A stretch of 64,000 nt of DNA, taken from the NCBI GenBank assembly GCA_023428755.1, contig JAEYWX010000005.1, positions 25,541 to 89,540 of the forward strand, read 5' to 3'. The position numbers were made by a program, and so were the translations under genes. Below are positions 27,370 to 36,695 of the stretch, in pieces (the first letter of the stretch is position 1; each line of letters starts with the position of its first letter). The DNA is from Bacteroidota bacterium (GTDB lineage: Bacteria; Bacteroidota; Bacteroidia; Chitinophagales; Chitinophagaceae). Below the pieces are notes generated by a model. It did no database searches. It saw only the letters and a program-made list of their open reading frames with translations, and was not told the origin of the DNA.

Positions 27370-27703
27370 TTTTTAATTTGGTTTTCATTGATTTTTTAAT
27401 CAGGAATAGGTCCTGTTATCTTTGCATTTGCAATACATTTATTCCAGGGGTATTATTTTTCAAATCCATTGATGGCTGCTGTGCAACTCATCATTACCAG
27501 AAAAAGAGATCAGCCGATTTTAGTATTAATTAATTCAAGTTTGAAGGAAGTATTAGCGAAGACGTTTTTATTTCAAAAAAGCAACGTTGGTTATTGACGC
27601 CAGGGCTGCCCTCCCTTTGGGTATCTTGTGAATGTTTCAGACACAATGCATTGACATCGTTACCCCTGCCAGTATTCAATCGAATAAGGGTAAGAGATTT
27701 TTT
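27370..27703. other. Intergenic spacer without a recognised gene
   Basis: The 334 bp between the interrupted gene and its upstream neighbour hold no convincing coding frame. TATCTTTG at 27417-27424 matches the -7 box on the plus strand but no plus-strand gene follows. The remainder is AT-rich and presumably carries the minus-strand promoter of the interrupted gene. Confidence 0.5.
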
Positions 27704-28771
27704 CTAGTTTTCTTGTTGATGTTTAGTTGGTTTAGCTGCAACCATTTTAAAACCCGGCGGAAAATCAATGAGGGCTTCTTTCCGGGCTGAATAAGAATAC
27801 GTTTGAGGTTCATTCCCATTATTAGAACGGCCATCTCTTTCAGTGGCCTTGCGGGAAGTTAAACGCAATGCTGTGCTTTGCGAACCTTCATAATATTCAA
27901 TTTCAAAACTGTATGACACTTTTTCCAACTTAGCCGGCTGCGATTTGATAAGACTTCCCCATTCATTGGTTCTGTTACTTGCCGCCTTGCTCCACTCTTC
28001 GGCTTTGCCGCTTGTGGGCGAAATGGTGAGCGTGTTACCATTTGCCGACCATGTGCCGGTTTCATACACATAGCGGATAGGTTTGCTATACACCGACCAT
28101 GTTTTATGAAAATGTGTATACGTTCCATCACTTTTGAATGTATATTCTTTCCGGAAATATCCGCCGCTATACTGTGCATATCCGTTTGCATACCCGGATG
28201 TTTCTAAAAGATTAGACGCCCAAATGCCAACAATGGAGGCATTGCTGTTTCCTTTTGTAATTGCTGTTTCATTAGTATTTGTTGAGGCTTGTTTCTTTAA
28301 ATTAACAGAGGCAATAAAATTGTTAAGCTGATCACTGTACACATCCGAGTTGAGCAACACCAACATATTTACCACTTTATTATTGCTGCTGGCGGTAATG
28401 AGCATTGCTATGCCCGTTAGCCCATCTTTGGTAAACTGTGCAGCACCACTTTGAATTTCCCAACCGGTCTCCGTTGTTTTTAGTGCTTCTGTTTTTGGAC
28501 TGCCTGCTCCAAGCGTTTCCTTTACAATGCGCTGCCAGGAGTTATCAAAATTGATTTTGCTGTCAATAACGCCATCTATCGATTGGTAAATACTGATGAT
28601 ACAAAAAGTTCCTTTGGCTTCATCTGTTTTGGAAAAGCTTACCGACTTATCAGACAATTCTTTTTTCCATCCTTTCACTGCTGTGTAGGTTACCACGTCG
28701 AAGCTTTCTTTTTGACCATAGCTGTTACTGGCTAAAATTGCCAGTACAATGAAAAAAATGCATGATTTCAT
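27704..28771 (-). CDS. Exported protein with C-terminal lipocalin-like domain
   Basis: A 355-aa protein with signal peptide (MKSCIFFIVLAILASNSYGQ). The first part, to about residue 165, is an alpha/beta region (VVTYTAVKGWKKELSDKSVS, GIAMLITASSNNKVVNMLVL). It resembles domains used to test for foreign or damaged ligands but is not assignable. After a Thr/Asn-rich linker, SIVGIWASNLLETSG, YTFKSDGTYTHFH, YETGTWSANGNTLTISP and LRLTSRK form the beta pattern of lipocalin-like domains found in Bacteroidota. It probably acts in the periplasm or at the surface. It belongs to the minus-strand run of exported proteins and lies about 100 nt downstream of the next one. Confidence 0.7.
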   Translation of the reverse strand: MKSCIFFIVLAILASNSYGQKESFDVVTYTAVKGWKKELSDKSVSFSKTDEAKGTFCIISIYQSIDGVIDSKINFDNSWQRIVKETLGAGSPKTEALKTTETGWEIQSGAAQFTKDGLTGIAMLITASSNNKVVNMLVLLNSDVYSDQLNNFIASVNLKKQASTNTNETAITKGNSNASIVGIWASNLLETSGYANGYAQYSGGYFRKEYTFKSDGTYTHFHKTWSVYSKPIRYVYETGTWSANGNTLTISPTSGKAEEWSKAASNRTNEWGSLIKSQPAKLEKVSYSFEIEYYEGSQSTALRLTSRKATERDGRSNNGNEPQTYSYSARKEALIDFPPGFKMVAAKPTKHQQEN

Positions 28772-28867
28772 GGTTGTTTTTTTTTATTGATCTCTTTTAA
28801 TGATAAAGGGATGTGATCTGTCTCAACTATTTTCATTTGCGTATAGTTATTGTGTTTTAAGTATGAC

Positions 28868-30208
28868 TTAGTTCAGCATTTTCCTCAATGCATCTAAATC
28901 AAAATGTTTCAAAAAATTACTAAACAGCCTTTCTGAGAATCCGTTCTCTTTTCCCAACTCATAACGAAACTGTACCTCTATCAGCACCGGTTTTGTTGAC
29001 GTGTTAGGGGGCTCATTAAAATAGGCGGGGTTTAATACGTAGAGCGCAAAAATGTTTTTATCAGCATTTTCCATTTCGTAAAATATGCCGGTTTGAGAAA
29101 CACGTTCTGTTGCATCATGTGTAGCATTATTGCCTGCTACCACGGCCGGCAAGTTTAGCCATTCTTCATTTTTGTTTGCCAGCAACTCTTTTACTTTTGC
29201 CTTTTTTGCCTCATATAACTGATTGTATAAAGTTTTGTGGGCTTGCCAGGTTCGTTTCTTCTCCATTCCAAAATTGCTGTTATCCGTAGCTGAAGTTGTC
29301 AGGAGTTCTTCTATAGTAAAATTGAAGTTCGCTTTTTCAATTTCAAAGTACTCCAGCATATCCAGCAAATATTTTTTACGGGAAACCGGTATCAGTAATG
29401 GAATGCCTGGCTTTGTAATGAGGTAACGCCTGTCGATCCACCGATAGCTTTTGTCGGTAACCTTGTCGTATTGGCTTCCATGCAAATAACTTTCTGTATA
29501 CCCACTGCCGTTATTCAATTTTGTAAAATCTTCATGATAACTTTTGTATGCAGTAGAACGGCCAGCCAGTATGTTACTTTCAGCAATATATTTTGAAACG
29601 TTGCTTGGTTTACTTACACGATTTTTTTCATAGCTGGGACCCAGTATTGCATCTGCAGGAAAATCATAAGTCCACATAATTGTTGTAGCCGTTTTCTTAA
29701 AAGAAATATTTCCGGTTCCCGGCCTTAATTGAGAGCCGGCATTAATTAAGGTAGGGTTTATATCAACCCTCAATACGGTCCGGTACTCATCTACTATTTT
29801 GGTTACATGCTCCGTAACATGGCAAACGTATGGGTAAACACCCAACTGGTAACCATACCTTGCGAAACCATTGTTTATGTAATCACTGTTACCCCACCTT
29901 GCAAAGCTTACACGGGCAGCACATCCGGTAAGTTTAAAATCCTTGCGGCTTGCTTCTTCCAGTTTTTCAATGGTAATGAGCTGCTTCATCATTGAAGTTT
30001 TTTCTGTTGCTGTACCCTTTAAACTGATGGGACCATATTTGGGATTAGTATGGTCGGTATAAATTCCAGCCACATCATCGGCAGTTTCATTACAAGGTGT
30101 TAATGGGTGTGTTATTTTTTTTGTTTGGCCAAAGCCTGAAATGGCGATCTGCAGAAAAAAAAGGAGGAAAATAAAAGGTTTCAACGTATTTAAAATTTTG
30201 ATTGACAT
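28868..30208 (-). CDS. Exported protein of unknown family, intact paralogue
   Basis: A 446-aa protein with an N-terminal hydrophobic signal (FIFLLFFLQIAISGFGQ). The mature part begins with a Cys-containing segment (TPCNETADDVAGIYTDH). It includes a predicted beta region around LRVDINPTLINAGSQL, a conserved block IPVSRKKYLLDMLEYFEIEK near residue 270, a charged helical section and the terminal FDLDALRKMLN. I know no named domain. The interrupted locus at 26155-27369 is a shorter homologue, so this is a small local gene family. Probably secreted or periplasmic. Expressed with 30238-30780, 29 nt upstream. Confidence 0.7.
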   Translation of the reverse strand: MSIKILNTLKPFIFLLFFLQIAISGFGQTKKITHPLTPCNETADDVAGIYTDHTNPKYGPISLKGTATEKTSMMKQLITIEKLEEASRKDFKLTGCAARVSFARWGNSDYINNGFARYGYQLGVYPYVCHVTEHVTKIVDEYRTVLRVDINPTLINAGSQLRPGTGNISFKKTATTIMWTYDFPADAILGPSYEKNRVSKPSNVSKYIAESNILAGRSTAYKSYHEDFTKLNNGSGYTESYLHGSQYDKVTDKSYRWIDRRYLITKPGIPLLIPVSRKKYLLDMLEYFEIEKANFNFTIEELLTTSATDNSNFGMEKKRTWQAHKTLYNQLYEAKKAKVKELLANKNEEWLNLPAVVAGNNATHDATERVSQTGIFYEMENADKNIFALYVLNPAYFNEPPNTSTKPVLIEVQFRYELGKENGFSERLFSNFLKHFDLDALRKMLN

Positions 30209-30237
30209 GTATTGATACTTTTCTTTACACGCTGATA

Positions 30238-30780
30238 TCAGAAATTTGGCACAGCAACAGTCCAGCTCTGTCCCGATTTTAAATCAAATCCGTTAGTAGT
30301 AACCGGTAATGGTTTGCCGTTTTTGTCGTAGCTATAATAGACCCAGCAAATGCGCTGTGGTTTTAATACTACGCCAGTAGCCATGTTTCCGGTGCAGGCC
30401 TGTGTATCATTGCAGGAAACAACGCTTGCGTTTTCAAAGTATACCTGGTATTTTATGTTGTTAATACCTATCTGTGCGTCGGGTTTTGCAAGTACAGTTA
30501 TCAACCCTTTATCTATTTGTTTACCCACCTGGGCGTGAGCTATAAAATCGGCACTGGCAGAACATGTATTAAATTTGAAAAAAAGTGTTGTTGATTGTTT
30601 TTGTCCGGCAGTACTTACTTCAATAATTTCAACCTGTTTCTCATACAATTTGTATTTTGAATTACCCATGAATTTGGTGGAGTTAATGCTGCCTAAAAAT
30701 TTTCCAAACAGTTGATCCTGGGCAAAAGCGGTAACAGAAATGCTAAGAGTAAGAGTTACGATGAACAGTATTTTTTTCAT
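30238..30780 (-). CDS. Small exported cysteine-containing protein
   Basis: A 180-aa protein with a clear signal peptide (MKKILFIVTLTLSISVTAFA before QDQLF). The mature chain is beta-rich with four cysteines in the pattern FNTCSAS, VVSCNDTQACTGN and RICWVYYSY, which suggests disulfide bonding outside the cytoplasm. No family is recognised. It lies 25 nt after the stop of the 704-aa gene and 29 nt ahead of the 446-aa gene, so the three are probably one operon. Confidence 0.7.
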   Translation of the reverse strand: MKKILFIVTLTLSISVTAFAQDQLFGKFLGSINSTKFMGNSKYKLYEKQVEIIEVSTAGQKQSTTLFFKFNTCSASADFIAHAQVGKQIDKGLITVLAKPDAQIGINNIKYQVYFENASVVSCNDTQACTGNMATGVVLKPQRICWVYYSYDKNGKPLPVTTNGFDLKSGQSWTVAVPNF

Positions 30781-30805
30781 TTTGTTTTTTTATGTTGGTT
30801 AGATT

Positions 30806-32920
30806 TTATTTAAAAATACCTGTGCCCTGAACAGAGCCTGCACCTGTATTCAAACTCATGCGTCCTTCTGCACCGGCACTGGCACCGGCAGGTCCAATAC
30901 CGGCTTCGGCCTCAATGCCTCCCTTTACAACAACATCAGAAATGCCATTCCGGTCAATTTCAATATCAGCACCTGCAGTTGCGGTTACACTTGCTTCCAA
31001 TGGCCCAACTTTACCACCGGCGCTTACTTTCGGCCCAATGCTTACGGTGCAGTTTTTAAAAGAATCGCCAAAACCTGCATGATCCAAATCCTGGTTAAGT
31101 GTAACGCCTAATGCAGCGGCATTAAATGTCGTCGTCATACCATTGCAATCTAATTTTATGGATCCTCCAAAACTGGAAAGGCCAACATTAAACTCACTAT
31201 TGATATTACAGTTTGGATCTTTAAATGCTGTTAGCTTTCCGCCCTTGCCGGATGCATCATCCGTACATTCATACCCGGTAACAGATTCAAAGTTGAATCC
31301 GTTTTGTGTAAGGCTTAATGCCCTTAACCATTGCATTTTTAATCCTGCAATTATGCCGGGTAACATTTTCGGATAGGTACTGTAAAGAGAAGAGTAGGAC
31401 ATTTCATTCAGCAATTGCTTTTCTGCAGTTAAATAATCCCTGTACAAAATTTCCAGCATACTATTGTAGGATTGTAAAAATTCATCCGATGCCTTAACTG
31501 CATCACTGCAAATCACATCGCTGTGTTCTGATCCGCCTTGACCTACATTTTTCCATCTTGCATTTATTTTGTTCATGGCATCCTGGTATTTCTTTCTTAA
31601 AGCAGCACCATCTCCTTTTGTAAATTCAGCAATACGTTGAATGGTCAGCTGTTTCTTTTTTTGCAGGTTTTGTAAAACAATATTTTCCCGGGCATTCATT
31701 TCTTCTGCAAACATGGGTGCCGCAACAATTTGCATAGCTTCCCCCTGGCTTACAGAACCCGGATTGTTGATTGCCTTATTTTTTGCATTCATGAATTGCT
31801 TTTGTTGCAGTTCAAATTGTTTCAACATTAGCTGATTCGATTCTTCGGTGATTTTTTGAAGCTGTTTTATCTGTTGATCAATATCAGTTCTGAATTGTTT
31901 CCAGATGGGCGCCAGTGCTTTGCTTTCAGCAACCGATTTAGGGAATGCCGGCATGGTAAATCCTCCCAATTGCAAAAGGTCATCACTTTTATTGAGCGGG
32001 GGAAAATTGCCATAATCGGAAGCGACAGGAAAATAGCCCAGCTTAGTAAGCTTGTCCTTTCGTTGCTGAGTAGCACCTTGTTTAAAAGCGGCTTTTGCGT
32101 GAGCCATTGCTGCTGTTTTGTTTCCTTTGGCTTCCGCTATCAAGCATTTTGTTTCGTTGGCTTGGGCATGACCTGGATTTAACAGCAGGGTACTATCTAA
32201 AAAATTATTTGCTTTATCTATTTCGCCTAAAGCAAACCATGCCTGGCCAAGGTTGTTGAGGATGGTTGTATTTTTTTTAAACCTTACATTCAGGTTATTG
32301 AGAATAGGTATTGCCATCTCCGGGGCACCCATCATGGTGAGCATGGATGCATAATTGCTGAGGTTGTCTGTATTGTTTGCGTCATTGCTACATGCCTGCG
32401 CCATTAAACATAAAGCAATTTGCGTGCGTCCGGCCATCCATAATGCTGTTGCAGCATTACCCAGTTCATCACTGCCGGCTCCTTTTTGTTTTAATGCGAT
32501 GTAAATTTCATTGGCTTTGTTTTTTGCCGCCGGCAACACTGCTGCAAAAATTGCCTTACTGGTATTGCCTGCAAATACAGCCATACCCATATTGGAAGGG
32601 GTAACTGCTATGCAGGCTATTGCTTTTGTATTTTTCTCAGGCAACAATCCTGTTGCTCCATTAATTCTTTTTGTAGTGGCAGCATTATAATTTATCTGCT
32701 GATTGGCCTCTTTCATTTTTGCACCGACTCCAATAGAATTCGTCATACTGTCAAAAGCCTTCTTGTCTTTTGGATCCATTTTCGACAACCGTTCATTCAG
32801 CTTTTTCATTTCTTCAGCATACGCCTTCTTATCTTTTTCCATTTGCTCTTTTGTAGGTTTTTGTGCAAAAACGGTAGCCACAATTGAAATGGATAAAAAC
32901 AACAAGAATGTCTTTTTCAT
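30806..32920 (-). CDS. Large exported TPR/coiled-coil protein with glycine-rich tail
   Basis: A 704-aa protein starting MKKTFLLFLSISIVATVFAQ (signal peptide). It contains a lysine/glutamate-rich helix (EQMEKDKKAYAEEMKKLNER), a helical TPR-like region around 120-290 (ILNNLGQAWFALGEIDKANN is a good TPR match), and a long predicted coiled coil around 330-470 rich in Gln and Lys. The last 90 or so residues alternate Gly/Ala with hydrophobic residues (VVKGGIEAEAGIGPAGASAG), like a beta-structured surface segment. I do not recognise the whole. It is the largest member of the exported-protein block and may be its scaffold, by inference only. Confidence 0.7.
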   Translation of the reverse strand: MKKTFLLFLSISIVATVFAQKPTKEQMEKDKKAYAEEMKKLNERLSKMDPKDKKAFDSMTNSIGVGAKMKEANQQINYNAATTKRINGATGLLPEKNTKAIACIAVTPSNMGMAVFAGNTSKAIFAAVLPAAKNKANEIYIALKQKGAGSDELGNAATALWMAGRTQIALCLMAQACSNDANNTDNLSNYASMLTMMGAPEMAIPILNNLNVRFKKNTTILNNLGQAWFALGEIDKANNFLDSTLLLNPGHAQANETKCLIAEAKGNKTAAMAHAKAAFKQGATQQRKDKLTKLGYFPVASDYGNFPPLNKSDDLLQLGGFTMPAFPKSVAESKALAPIWKQFRTDIDQQIKQLQKITEESNQLMLKQFELQQKQFMNAKNKAINNPGSVSQGEAMQIVAAPMFAEEMNARENIVLQNLQKKKQLTIQRIAEFTKGDGAALRKKYQDAMNKINARWKNVGQGGSEHSDVICSDAVKASDEFLQSYNSMLEILYRDYLTAEKQLLNEMSYSSLYSTYPKMLPGIIAGLKMQWLRALSLTQNGFNFESVTGYECTDDASGKGGKLTAFKDPNCNINSEFNVGLSSFGGSIKLDCNGMTTTFNAAALGVTLNQDLDHAGFGDSFKNCTVSIGPKVSAGGKVGPLEASVTATAGADIEIDRNGISDVVVKGGIEAEAGIGPAGASAGAEGRMSLNTGAGSVQGTGIFK

Positions 32921-33081
32921 TTTTAAATGTTATGTTATGAACAATAGTTCCTGAATGACAGTGCCCGATTTCTTTAACCGTACTCATTAACCTGTTTTCC
33001 CATGCCAATAGCCATTGCCCGATCATGGGTTTAACGGCATCATAAAGTGCATTGGCTTTTTTTCATGAGCCTGTGCAGCAC

Positions 33082-33900
33082 TTACAAGTTATTATAGGTA
33101 TAAGCAGTTGTGTCGGCAAGCATTAATACATTTCCCGGATGTGTGTACAGGTGCAATATTTTCCGTGTAATAAGCCCTATCTCATTTGTTTGGTAAGCAT
33201 ACTCCATTGTTTGACGGATTGCATTATTGTTAAGCTGATTATAATAAGTGGCTTTTTTCAGCAGATGTTTATCCAGCTTACCAAAAAGTGAAACCGGCAT
33301 TCCGTTCGTGAAAAAATCAACATGAAAAGGAAGTGCGGTGTATTCATATACCACCGAATCTTTTGCAGGGGAAATGGATGGAATATTTGAGATGCGTTCG
33401 TTTAAAGAATAAACGGCTACATCGTTTTGGTAGCGGTATGTTCTTATATTTTTATAAGTCAGGTAATCATTTATCTCAATATCTTTTCTTCCGTTTGCAT
33501 GATAACGATACGAACTTGTTTGAGTAGTGCCGGAATTATTAACAAGCCAATTACTGTCAATTAATAAAGATGAGTTTAAGCGGTAATAACTTTTTTGCTG
33601 CGATACTGCATTGTTTATTATTGATACCTGTGTGAACAGGCCGTTTTCAAACGTAAGCCTGTGCTCGTAAGACAGTCCGTTGTATTGGCGCAGGAAGTTA
33701 ATGCCTGTGCCGTTATACGTAAACGTTGTAGTATCAGCCGAAAAAGAAGAAGTTGCCCCGGAGTAATTTCTTTGGCTGTGAAAGATCGCTTTTGGTTTGT
33801 ACAGGCTATAGTCAATAGCCGGAGTTTGCAGTGGGGCATCTTTTTTTGAGCAGGCAAACAACAAAATGCTTGCGCAAATGATCAGGAGTATTTTTTTCAT
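33082..33900 (-). CDS. Lipoprotein of unknown function
   Basis: A 272-aa protein with lipoprotein signal MKKILLIICASILLFACSKK: the cysteine after LLFA would be lipidated, and the following SKKD is typical of Bacteroidota lipoproteins. The mature part is rich in Tyr, Ser and Asn with alternating beta-type strands (STDTT-like stretches, SYRYHANGRKDIEINDYLTY), as in DUF-type cell-surface beta proteins with YD-like repeats. No enzyme motif seen. It lies 39 nt behind the 217-aa secreted gene and 160 nt before the 704-aa gene on the same strand. Confidence 0.7.
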   Translation of the reverse strand: MKKILLIICASILLFACSKKDAPLQTPAIDYSLYKPKAIFHSQRNYSGATSSFSADTTTFTYNGTGINFLRQYNGLSYEHRLTFENGLFTQVSIINNAVSQQKSYYRLNSSLLIDSNWLVNNSGTTQTSSYRYHANGRKDIEINDYLTYKNIRTYRYQNDVAVYSLNERISNIPSISPAKDSVVYEYTALPFHVDFFTNGMPVSLFGKLDKHLLKKATYYNQLNNNAIRQTMEYAYQTNEIGLITRKILHLYTHPGNVLMLADTTAYTYNNL

Positions 33901-33938
33901 TGTTTTTTATTTGGAGTAAAAATTTGTAACGGCGGTTG

Positions 33939-34592
33939 TTATGGATTCGGCCTGTTTGTAATAAATGGCGTCAATACATTAAAGTATTGGTCTGTTTTAC
34001 AATACAATTGCCATTTCTTAAAATCGAGGTACATATTGGGGTCTGTGAAATAAATTGTTTTTGAACCCATGGTAGGATGAGGGTTGCCGTTTTTATCTTT
34101 AAACTCAAGTGTAACGCCTACTTCTTCAATTTTCCATGCATCCAGGGCAAAGAAAGGACCGTTGCCAACGGTATTGTAATTGATATCAACCATGATACCG
34201 GTCTTTTTATAATTGGCAAGACTGTTAAAACTCTGCTCAAATTCGTTTGCTCTTGGCAGGGTAAAACTGTGAGTGCTCCATATTTTAAGTTCTGATTTAT
34301 AGTTTTCCTGATTATAGCCTTTGCGCCAGTTGTCTGTTCCTGCTGCGGGATATACTCTGAAAATTAAACTGGAGCCTTGCTCTTTATTATCCTTTCCTGT
34401 TTTTATCGTAATTTTTGCAACCGCTAAAAAGTAATCGGCATCGGTAAGTGAAGGTGTAGCCGCAGGTTGACTGGCAGCAGTTGTTTTGCCGGGTTTTTGT
34501 ATGATTGGTTTTCTATTGACAGATTCTTTTAGCTGTGCCTGTGCAAGACAACCAAGACAAATGCTCAGTAATAAAAGAGTGATGCTTTTCAT
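33939..34592 (-). CDS. Exported beta-rich protein, first gene of the block
   Basis: A 217-aa protein with signal peptide (MKSITLLLLSICLGCLAQAQ), a Pro/Thr/Ala-rich linker to about residue 48 and a beta-rich domain (AKITIKTGKDNKEQGSSLIF, VGVTLEFKDKNGNPH, KTIYFTDPNMYLDF). The strand pattern is loosely like PLAT/LH2 sandwiches, but this is a weak guess. It is the first gene of the minus-strand block and diverges from the TPR histidine kinase gene at 34752, sharing a 159-bp spacer that should contain both promoters. Confidence 0.65.
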   Translation of the reverse strand: MKSITLLLLSICLGCLAQAQLKESVNRKPIIQKPGKTTAASQPAATPSLTDADYFLAVAKITIKTGKDNKEQGSSLIFRVYPAAGTDNWRKGYNQENYKSELKIWSTHSFTLPRANEFEQSFNSLANYKKTGIMVDINYNTVGNGPFFALDAWKIEEVGVTLEFKDKNGNPHPTMGSKTIYFTDPNMYLDFKKWQLYCKTDQYFNVLTPFITNRPNP

Positions 34593-34751
34593 TGTTTATA
34601 ATTTTAGTGGAATAAAAGTAGTACCGGCTTAAATTTTCCGGTATCGTTAAAAAGGATGATTTTATGCCGCTTGAAAAATCATTAAAATGGATGATAGCGG
34701 GGAATGAGTGAATGTTTAATTTTCGGTCACCAAAATTCTTAATGCTTCCTG

Positions 34752-36695
34752 ATGAATAAGATGTTATTGTTTTTTATTGGATTCCTGGTTTCAGTGGTTT
34801 GTGGAATGACGCAAGGCACTATCAATAAAGATAGTTTGCTGAAAAAACTGGAAGCAGCAAAAACCGACAGGGAAAAAGTAAAACTCTATTACGAACTTTC
34901 GAACCGGTATTTCAATGAAGACCTGCAGGAAGCAGAAAGATATTGTTTGCTGGGAGGTGCATTGAGTAAGAAAATAAATTATACCGAAGGAGTGTTGGTT
35001 TACTTTACCAACTATTTCAATATTCTGAATTATAAAGGGCACATTGATTCTGCTTTAAAAATAAACCTTGAAGCAGTGGAATATGCCAAAGCAAATGCAG
35101 ATTCAGCTGAGCAAGGCCGTACAATGCTGAATGCAGGTATCTCATACGGAAAGCTGGAACAGTATGAGAATGCAGTTTTCTATGTGGAAAAGGCAAGGGA
35201 TATTTTTATCCGCAACGGGGTGGATCAGCATGATGCTGTTATTTTTAACCTGCTTCAATGGCTTTACTACTACATGCATCAATACAGGAAGGCAATTGAT
35301 AACGGGTTGCAATCTGTCGGAATGTTTGAACAAGCCGGCGACAGGAATGCAGTGCAGGAAGCATATAATAACCTTGGTTTAAATTATATCCATTTACACC
35401 AATATGATTCTGCAAGATATTACCTGGATAAAGCAGCGGCAATGGCAAAAGCCACAGGCGAAAGTGTTGTGCAGATTACAACCAATCTTAATTATGCTTT
35501 ACTGGCACTCAGGCAGCAACAAGTGGATAGCATAAAGTTTTATGCCGATAAAGCACTTGTGCTTGCACGCAGGCATGGTGCGAATGAATATGAAGGACTG
35601 GCGTTGTATGGGCTGGCTTATTATTATTTGCTAAAGAAGGATTACAGCAATTGCAGGTTAGTGGCTGATTCTGCTCTTGCCCTGGCTAACCAACACAATA
35701 TGCGTGATGTAAAACAAAAGTTATATGCCGTTCTTTCTGGTTTACATTATGCACAGCAGGACAGCAAACAAGGCTATTCCTATTTCAATCAATATGAATT
35801 GTTAAGCGACAGTGTTTTGAATTTCTCCGTAACCAACAGTACTATTTATATTGAAAAGAAATATGAAACAGAAAGAAAAGAAGCACAAATAAAACTGCAC
35901 CAGACAGAAATCCGGCGAAAAAATATTCTCAACTATTTGTTGATTGTTGCTGCGGCTGGTTTATTGATCATTTCGTTATTGATTTACCGGAACTACAGCA
36001 GTCGCCAAAAATTACAACAGGCAAAAATTGACGAGCTCGAAACAGAAAAACTTCTCACCGCCACAGAAGCAGTACTAAAAGGTGAAGAGCAGGAACGCAG
36101 CCGCCTTGCCAAAGATCTTCATGATGGATTGGGAGGCATGCTCAGTGGCATTAAACATTCATTAAACAGTATGAAAGAAAATTTGATCATGACGCCTGAT
36201 AATGCACAGGCTTTTGAACGAAGCATTGATATGCTCGATTCTTCTATCAGGGAAATGCGCAGGGTTGCGCACAATATGATGCCTGAAATGCTGGTGAAAT
36301 ATGGATTGGATACAGCATTGAAAGAATTTTGTAATGAAATTACAGGCAGCGGTGTTGCAAATGTAAATTACCAGTCGATTGAAATGGATAAAACAGCTAT
36401 CAGTCAAACAGCATCAGTTGCCGTTTACCGGATTGTACAGGAGTTGGTGAATAATGCTGTTAAGCATGGTAATGCCAGCGAAGTGTTGGTGCAGCTTCAT
36501 TTAGATCCGCAGGAGAAATTGTTGGCACTTACTGTTGAAGACAACGGCGTTGGGCTTGATGTACATTCGTTGCATCAATCGAAAGGAATAGGATGGGCAA
36601 ATATTCAAAGCCGGGTAGATTTCTTAAAAGGAAAACTGGATGTTCAATCCACACCCGGAAAAGGAACCTCCGTAATGATTGAAATTACTACCTGA
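34752..36695 (+). CDS. TPR-containing sensor histidine kinase (NarL-type)
   Basis: A 647-aa membrane kinase. It has a signal sequence (MNKMLLFFIGFLVSVVCG), an extracytoplasmic TPR array from about residue 25 to 370 (AEQGRTMLNAGISYGKLEQY, AYNNLGLNYIHLHQYDSARY) and one membrane helix near 396-413 (LLIVAAAGLLIISLLIY). The cytoplasmic HisKA_3 dimerisation helix has the phospho-accepting His457 in RLAKDLHDGLGG. The ATPase domain shows an N box (QELVNNAVKHGNA) and G boxes (EDNGVGL, GKGTS). The TPR part probably senses a protein partner or cell-surface state. Its TGATG overlap with the next gene couples it to the response regulator, and it diverges from the exported-protein block. Confidence 0.93.
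   Translation: MNKMLLFFIGFLVSVVCGMTQGTINKDSLLKKLEAAKTDREKVKLYYELSNRYFNEDLQEAERYCLLGGALSKKINYTEGVLVYFTNYFNILNYKGHIDSALKINLEAVEYAKANADSAEQGRTMLNAGISYGKLEQYENAVFYVEKARDIFIRNGVDQHDAVIFNLLQWLYYYMHQYRKAIDNGLQSVGMFEQAGDRNAVQEAYNNLGLNYIHLHQYDSARYYLDKAAAMAKATGESVVQITTNLNYALLALRQQQVDSIKFYADKALVLARRHGANEYEGLALYGLAYYYLLKKDYSNCRLVADSALALANQHNMRDVKQKLYAVLSGLHYAQQDSKQGYSYFNQYELLSDSVLNFSVTNSTIYIEKKYETERKEAQIKLHQTEIRRKNILNYLLIVAAAGLLIISLLIYRNYSSRQKLQQAKIDELETEKLLTATEAVLKGEEQERSRLAKDLHDGLGGMLSGIKHSLNSMKENLIMTPDNAQAFERSIDMLDSSIREMRRVAHNMMPEMLVKYGLDTALKEFCNEITGSGVANVNYQSIEMDKTAISQTASVAVYRIVQELVNNAVKHGNASEVLVQLHLDPQEKLLALTVEDNGVGLDVHSLHQSKGIGWANIQSRVDFLKGKLDVQSTPGKGTSVMIEITT

Noticed and set aside
25813..34592. 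Exported-protein block as a type IX secretion locus
   Set aside because: No Por/Gld/Spr core components and no C-terminal sorting domains are recognisable in the products.
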